64,000 nucleotides of DNA, from positions 163,141 through 227,140 of the forward strand of contig CAUYUJ010016363.1 of assembly GCA_963575745.1 (NCBI GenBank), written 5' to 3'. Shown piece after piece: positions 59,269-64,000 of the stretch; within the stretch, counting starts at the first letter, position 1; the number at the start of each line of letters is the position of its first letter. Below the pieces are notes generated by a model. That model ran no database searches. It was not told the DNA's origin and worked only from the letters and a program-made list of their open reading frames with translations. Both the position numbers and the translations under genes were made by a program. Source of the stretch: Prorocentrum cordatum. Lineage: Eukaryota; Sar; Dinophyceae; Prorocentrales; Prorocentraceae.

Positions 59269-60007
59269 GGGGAAGGGGGCCCTCGAGTGCTCTCTTCTTC
59301 GCTCGGACCGGCGAGAAGGCTTCCTGTTCCCGGAGGGAGCTCTTCTGCCCGAGGTCCTGCCGCACTGCACCAGTCCAGAGCGTGGTGTTCTATCTGTGGC
59401 AGTGGCCAGCGGGCAGAGAAACAGCGCGCGCACGGGGCGGCTCGGCCGTGCTCCACCCGCCCAATCTGCCGCAGTCTGCCGCAGGGCTCGACCTGAGCGG
59501 TGTCTTGGCGATTCCGTTGACCGTTTTCGTCTCGAGGCCGCTTGGCAGCAGAGCAGGAACGAAGACAAGCCGAGGCAAGGCGACAGCAAGACGAAAACGG
59601 AAAGCACCGTTTAGGTCGAGCCCGGATCTGCCGTCCTCCGCGCTCAGGGGCCTGCGGTCGGAAGTCCGCAAATCTGGCACTTGCCCGAAGTCGGCGGCGA
59701 GCCTGGCGGGGAAGTGAGAAGGAGAAGACCTCAGAAGGCTCGGAAGTCCCCCGGCCCTGTGAGAAGTTTTCGAAGCCTTCCCCGAAGACACGGAACACTT
59801 CTCAGAAAGCGCAATGAGTTCGGAGAAGCCCCGCCGCCTTTTTGAGAAGGCGGTCTCTTTCTAAGAACAAGAATTGCAGAACTCAAGACATTCGGCGCTC
59901 CGCGTGGACTTCTCGGGTCCCCCTGGGCCCCCCAACGGCGCGCGCTCCGCGCGCCAGGGAGGGGGCCCCAGCGCCGATCCAAGCAACCCGCGCGAAACTC
60001 CGAACGG
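59269..60007. other. No gene recognised; repeat family M copy 2 at its end
   Basis: 59690-59840 resembles 17340-17480 (GGGGAAGTGAGAAGGAG and CTTCTCAGAAAGCGC words). 59875-60007 resembles 27850-28000. Confidence 0.5.
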
Positions 60008-60175
60008 GTTTCTGAATAAGCGTGGGGGCGTACCCCCCTGTCGGGGGTCAACCTGGCTTCGTCGTCGCGCCGCGACAGGGGTCCGAGCGCCTTCGGCGCG
60101 CTGTGGCTGCCCGCGACGGGGGTCGATGTGGGGTTGTCGGCGGGGGTGACGCCCACACCACGCTTATTCAGAAAC
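60008..60175. mobile_element. 168-bp inverted-repeat element
   Basis: GTTTCTGAATAAGCGTGG at the left end is perfectly mirrored at 60158-60175. GACAGGGG/CGACGGGGG hairpin-like words lie inside. No clear target duplication. Confidence 0.8.
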
Positions 60176-60315
60176 TCGGCGTATGTCTTTGCTTCTCACT
60201 TCCCCCCCGCGCTCGCCGCCGACAAAAGTCCCTCGCGCCGCGAGAGAGTCACGACGGCAGCTTTTCTGGCTTGTCTGTTATAGTTTCGCCTTCTGCAGGC
60301 CCTCGCCGGGTCCCG

Positions 60316-60490
60316 CATGACCGCACAGTGGAGGCCCATGCCAAGAAACGCCCTGCTTGTGTCTCCCGGGTGCCCTGGGTTTCTTGGATGTCGATGGTTC
60401 TGCCACGGAGAGCGTGACGCTCCCACACCAGAAATCCATGGACGTCCTGGGGCCTCAGGGTTGGGTTGCTTGTGGAGGGCTTCTTATGGA
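60316..60490 (+). repeat. Dispersed repeat family H, copy 3
   Basis: GGAGGCCCATGCCAAGAAAC, GGTGCCCTGGGTTTCTTGG and GGGGCCTCAGGGTTGGG match 16289-16460. It supplies the first ATG (60317) of the NHL frame, a reason to prefer a later start. Confidence 0.8.
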
Positions 60491-60630
60491 CTGACATCCA
60501 TTGTAATTAGAAGAACGAGTCGGGATGGAAAACCGGTGCAGGGGAATGGGTCGAGACCTCCAGGGGGCCGTCGCATCTTTTTCGCGTCTTCAGCGCATCA
60601 AGAGCCCGAGCTGAAAACGGGTCAAAAACG

Positions 60631-60664
60631 GCCCATGTTGGCTCAAGCACCATTTGGGCTCAAG
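60631..60664 (+). promoter_or_regulatory. Two tandem spliced-leader relics at the start of the NHL gene
   Basis: GCCCATGTTGGCTCAAG (60631-60647) is directly followed by CACCATTTGGGCTCAAG (60648-60664). The second matches the 3' 15 nt of the dinoflagellate spliced leader at 14 positions; the first shares TTGGCTCAAG exactly. Stacked relic leaders are a known signature of genes re-inserted from trans-spliced mRNA in dinoflagellates. Confidence 0.7.
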
Positions 60665-62347
60665 CCCCCCAGGCGCATCAGCGGGCGCGGCACGGGGCAG
60701 TTGGAGTCCAGCGCACGACACCCGAACGGCGGGCACGGCAAGGGGCAGTCGGCGCTGCCCCGCAACGCGGAGGCCACAACAGTGCGCACGCTGGCAGGCA
60801 GCGGCGATATGGGGTACGCGGACTGGCAGGGCGCGGCGGCCAGCTTCTGTTGTCCGATGGGGGTGGCGGTGGACGGCGCGGGCAACGTGTTCGTGGCCGA
60901 CGCGGAGAACCACCGCATCCGGAAGATCTCGGCGGGCGGAGCCGTGAGCACGCTGGCGGGCAGCGGCGATATGGGGTACGCGGACGGGCAGGGCGCGGCG
61001 GCCAGCTTCTGGTGTCCGATGGGGGTGGCGGTGGACGGCGCGGGCAACGTGTTCGTGGCCGACGCGGGCAACCACCGCATCCGGAAGATCTCGGCGGGCG
61101 GAGCCGTGAGCACGCTGGCGGGCGGGGGCGCTGCGTGGCCCGCGGACGGGCAGGGCGCGGCGGCCAGCTTCTGTGAGCCGAAGGGGGTGGCGGTGGATGG
61201 CGCGGGCAACGTGTTCGTGGCCGCGGGCAACCACCGCATCTGGAAGATCTTGGCGGGCGGAGCCGTGAGCACGCTGGCGGGCAGCGGCGATATGGGGTAC
61301 GCGGACGGGCAGGGCGCGGCGGCCAGCTTCTGGTGTCCGATGGGGGTGGCGGTGGACGGCGCGGGCAACGTGTTCGTGGCCGACAGTTACAACCACCGCA
61401 TCCGGAAGATCTCGGCGGGCGGAGCCGTGAGCACGCTGGCGGGCAGCGGCGATATGGGGTACGCGGACGGGCAGGGCGCGGCGGCCAGCTTCTGGTGTCC
61501 GATGGGGGTGGCGGTGGACGGCGCGGGCAACGTGTTCGTGGCCGACAGTTACAACCACCGCATCCGGAAGATCTCGGCGGGCGGAGCCGTGAGCACGCTG
61601 GCGGGCAGCGGCGATATGGGGTACGCGGACGGGCAGGGCGCGGCGGCCAGCTTCTGGTGTCCGATGGGGGTGGCAGTGGACGGCGCGGGCAACGTGTTCG
61701 TGGCCGCGGGCAACCACCGCATTTGGACATGCGTTTCAGGCAGTTTTTTCGCACATCCAGCATTCACTGCTCACTTTCATCGTTTCATTGGTACAGAGCA
61801 GGTCGTTGATTTTTCTCAGCTGAAGCATGCGGAATTCATCTGGGAAGGTATAGTTCAAGGATTTGGAATCGACTGCGCGGGCATCTCTCAGGAACGAGGG
61901 CTTCGAGGCATTTGCAGGACAGGAGTTGTCGCGAGTGTGAGATTCGACAGCTATGCCCAAGGATCAGGTTCATCTAAAGCAGCCGCTGCGCATGAGGTAC
62001 ACTTGAAGCTGAAGCCCAAATACGAAGATTATGGTGGCTACCTGTATTACCCCAGCTCATTTAACAAAAAGCGGTGCAGGAAACAGAGAGCGGGGCGTCG
62101 TTGCCACGGTGAATGCGGAAGTCTCAGGAGTAAGCCAAGCGAGTATTCATGTTTGGCGTCATCTTTCAGCTGCCACTTGACTTTGATTTCAGGTTGGGGT
62201 ATCATGCTGCAAACCGTTGAGCGGGATGGGATCCTGGGTGAAGGCCAGGAGGAGGAGGCTGACATGGCTGCATCGTTGCGGATCCCAATCGTGCAGTGCT
62301 GGTATGATGAGGACCGCTACGCTTTCATGTTCAAGGTGCTTGGCTAA
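60635..62347 (+). CDS. NHL-repeat (beta-propeller) protein, 570 aa
   Basis: The ATG at 60635 lies inside the first SL relic and is preferred over the ATG at 60317, which is inside a dispersed repeat. Residues about 50-365 are six NHL repeats of ~54 aa, each with TLAGSGDMGYADGQGAAASF, a VAVDGAGNVFVAD strand and NHRIRKI. The 162-bp DNA units are nearly identical, pointing to recent duplication or gene conversion. Two repeats carry the shortened VAAGNHRIW form. NHL propellers are protein- or ligand-binding scaffolds. The ~200-aa C-terminus (CVSGSFFAHPAFTAHF...) is unassigned. Stop at 62345-62347. Confidence 0.85.
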   Translation: MLAQAPFGLKPPRRISGRGTGQLESSARHPNGGHGKGQSALPRNAEATTVRTLAGSGDMGYADWQGAAASFCCPMGVAVDGAGNVFVADAENHRIRKISAGGAVSTLAGSGDMGYADGQGAAASFWCPMGVAVDGAGNVFVADAGNHRIRKISAGGAVSTLAGGGAAWPADGQGAAASFCEPKGVAVDGAGNVFVAAGNHRIWKILAGGAVSTLAGSGDMGYADGQGAAASFWCPMGVAVDGAGNVFVADSYNHRIRKISAGGAVSTLAGSGDMGYADGQGAAASFWCPMGVAVDGAGNVFVADSYNHRIRKISAGGAVSTLAGSGDMGYADGQGAAASFWCPMGVAVDGAGNVFVAAGNHRIWTCVSGSFFAHPAFTAHFHRFIGTEQVVDFSQLKHAEFIWEGIVQGFGIDCAGISQERGLRGICRTGVVASVRFDSYAQGSGSSKAAAAHEVHLKLKPKYEDYGGYLYYPSSFNKKRCRKQRAGRRCHGECGSLRSKPSEYSCLASSFSCHLTLISGWGIMLQTVERDGILGEGQEEEADMAASLRIPIVQCWYDEDRYAFMFKVLG

Positions 62348-62484
62348 GTGCAATTCGCAGGAGGCTGCGCTGCAGCGTTGGGCCACATCGTCGTTATTTC
62401 CTGCTAAGGGGGGGGGGGGGAAAAGGACGGCCCAGGGCTTATTCAAGAATAACCAAGTCCTTTCCGCCCTTGGCCTCGTCCAGT
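62348..62484. other. 3' flank of the NHL gene
   Basis: Includes a run of 12 G at about 62408 and AGGGCTTATTCAAGAATAACC. No polyadenylation signal is assigned. Confidence 0.4.
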
Positions 62485-62825
62485 GTGATCGTTTTGTTAT
62501 TCGTTGTTTTGCCGATCGGCCCGGGCCCCCAAATCCCCCCGATTGTCTCTACCCCCCATGGAGTAGATCTTGGCTGTTTTGTTGGCGCCTGTTTCGAGCA
62601 GGTGGAGTCTCCCCCAGAGGCAGCACTCCTGCAAACAGCCGCACTCAGCAGAGTTCCGGAGCCAGACCCCCCCCCCTTCCCCCCCCCCCTTCCGCCCAGT
62701 GTCGAGACGCCGAACAAGACAGCCAGGCCCCTCCGCTCCGCGAGCCTCATTGCAGTGGGCGGAGATGGAACCCCGTCCCCCCTTCCCCCCCCCTTCCGCC
62801 CACTGTCGAGACGCCGAACAGGACA
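62485..62825 (+). repeat. Dispersed repeat family I, copy 2 plus a partial third unit
   Basis: GTTATTCGTTGTTTTGCCGA, CCATGGAGTAGATCTTGGCT and GTGTCGAGACGCCGAACA match 16970-17190. The tail (CCGTCCCCCCTTCC...CTGTCGAGACGCCGAACAGG) is repeated at 62755-62825. Confidence 0.8.
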
Positions 62826-63819
62826 ACGCTTGACTTCTCCGAGAAGAGCCAAGCCCTTGGCCTCGGCGCCCGTGGCCTGCCTCGTCCGATCCCGTCCTCC
62901 TTCCGCGCGCGGCTCCTCGGCGCCGCCGCCCGTGCCCCTGCGCGCTCCCCCCCGTGTCTTGGGCTGACCGGGCTGCCCGCCCCCGCCCCGTCGCGGGGGG
63001 GGGGGGGGCACCCTTCGAGCAGGGGCATGCCCAGGGGGCCAGCACGTGGGCGGAAGACTCGAATCGGGGGCGGGCAGATGCCCCCCCCCCCCTTGACGCG
63101 TCGACCGGTGAATTGTCCGTTTCCGGTTCTCGGGGGGGCGCCGCGGCCGTCGTTTTCCAGGCTTGCGCCCCCCAGGTTTGGGCCCGAGGTCGTTTTCACT
63201 AGACCGCGTTTTGCTAAAGGGGGTTCTGTCCATCCCCGATTCGAGCCCTCGCACACTTGAGGGGGATACTTTCGCAGGCCGAAAGGCTGTCCTCTTGAGC
63301 CCCAGACGTCGGAGGCGACGGCATCCCGCCCCCTCTCCCCTTCTCCCCCCTCCTCGTGCCTCCTCCCTCCTCCTTCCCCCCTCTGTCCTGGGAAGACCCC
63401 CCTCCCCCATAGAATCATAGCTTTGGTCAGCAGATCCACTGTTCCGTGGATAGCATGATGCTTCACGTGCAGTGCCCCGCGGATCCCATTTCCCTTGGTT
63501 CCAGGATGTTAATTATTCTTTTTGTTTTCCGAGGTTGGGGGGTGAGTCCGACGTGAAACTGAGACCACCCCTACCGGGAAATCGATTTCGGTTTCGGGTT
63601 CGTGTCGTGCGTGCCGTGCGCGCGTGCGGGCGAGGCGAAGCTGCGTGGGCTGGCGAGAGGAAATCCTCCCGTGGATGGGCCGCGGCCGGACCAAATGTTT
63701 CTCCTCCAGCGGCCGGTGGCCCGCGGTTTCCCGCCGGTGTCCCGCTGGTGTCCCGAAATCCTCCTGTGGCTGGGCCGCGGCCGGACCAAATGTTTCTCTT
63801 TCAGCGGCAGGTGGCCCGC
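62826..63819. other. No gene recognised
   Basis: GC-rich with C and G homopolymers. The segment GGCCGCGGCCGGACCAAATG TTTCTC occurs twice (63678 and 63776), a ~98-bp tandem duplication. Confidence 0.45.
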
Positions 63820-64000
63820 GGTGTCCCGCGGTGTCCTGTGGTGTCCCGTGGTGTCCCGTGGTGTCCCGTGGTGTCCCGTGGTGCCGATCGATAGTGAGAT
63901 CGGTAGTGAGATCGATATCGGGATCGATAGTGAGATTGATATTGAGATCGGTACTGAGGTCGAGTCCCAAAAAGTGAGACCGACAGTGAGATCGACAGGT
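63820..64000 (+). repeat. Short tandem arrays at the right edge
   Basis: GGTGTCCCGT decamers (about 63820-63880), then GATCGATAGTGA/GATCGGTAGTGA units to the window end. Confidence 0.9.

Noticed and set aside
60590-61763. Long antisense frames opposite the NHL repeats
   Set aside because: Periodic complement of the repeat units, without a recognisable domain.

Overview
The window looks like nuclear DNA of a dinoflagellate, or a similarly GC-rich and repeat-laden protist. It is GC-rich, dominated by pure trinucleotide microsatellites (CTC/GGA, GAC/GTC) and by many families of short dispersed inverted-repeat elements. Its coding content is almost entirely mobile-element genes plus one NHL-repeat gene. 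Short sequences resembling the 22-nt dinoflagellate spliced leader (SL) sit just upstream of several ORFs. No bacterial operon, rRNA, tRNA or CRISPR array is visible.

Layout. 1-3513 (minus): uninterrupted Gag-Pol of a Ty1/copia-like retrotransposon, cut by the left edge. 3.7-6.9 kb: microsatellite and small repeats. 6968-12216: decayed Penelope-like element with an N-terminal GIY-YIG nuclease, flanked by ~380-bp direct repeats (pseudo-LTRs). 12.2-39.1 kb: no convincing host gene. This stretch holds at least ten copies of one TA-flanked MITE family, five copies of a ~160-bp element, several other inverted-repeat elements, and long minisatellite blocks (24.6-31.5 kb). 39181-55661: a 16.5-kb DNA transposon with 27-bp terminal inverted repeats and TA target duplications, inserted in a decayed LINE. 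56-60 kb: microsatellite, MITEs and decayed repeats. 60635-62347: NHL beta-propeller gene with two tandem SL relics. 62.3-64 kb: dispersed repeats and short tandem arrays.

The 16.5-kb element is the best candidate for an undescribed system. It carries six long plus-strand ORFs: a Gly/Trp-rich protein, a degenerate EEP-like protein, an 808-aa protein, a small Ala/Lys-rich protein, a 1371-aa OTU + DDE transposase, and an EEP nuclease. About 70 copies of a 12-bp interrupted palindrome (CCGCAGTNGCGG) are spread over 15.4 kb, all on one strand, inside and between genes. Inside genes it is read in all three frames (AAVA, RSxG, PQLR) without breaking them, even next to the transposase catalytic residues. 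I saw no full copy elsewhere in the window. Pairs of ~32-36-bp hairpins mark both ends and the middle. Upstream of most ORFs is a polypyrimidine tract and an SL-like sequence, suggesting independently trans-spliced cassettes. The transposase, TA duplication and TIRs fit the Tc1/mariner-pogo superfamily. The size, cargo and 12-bp tag do not fit any family I can name.
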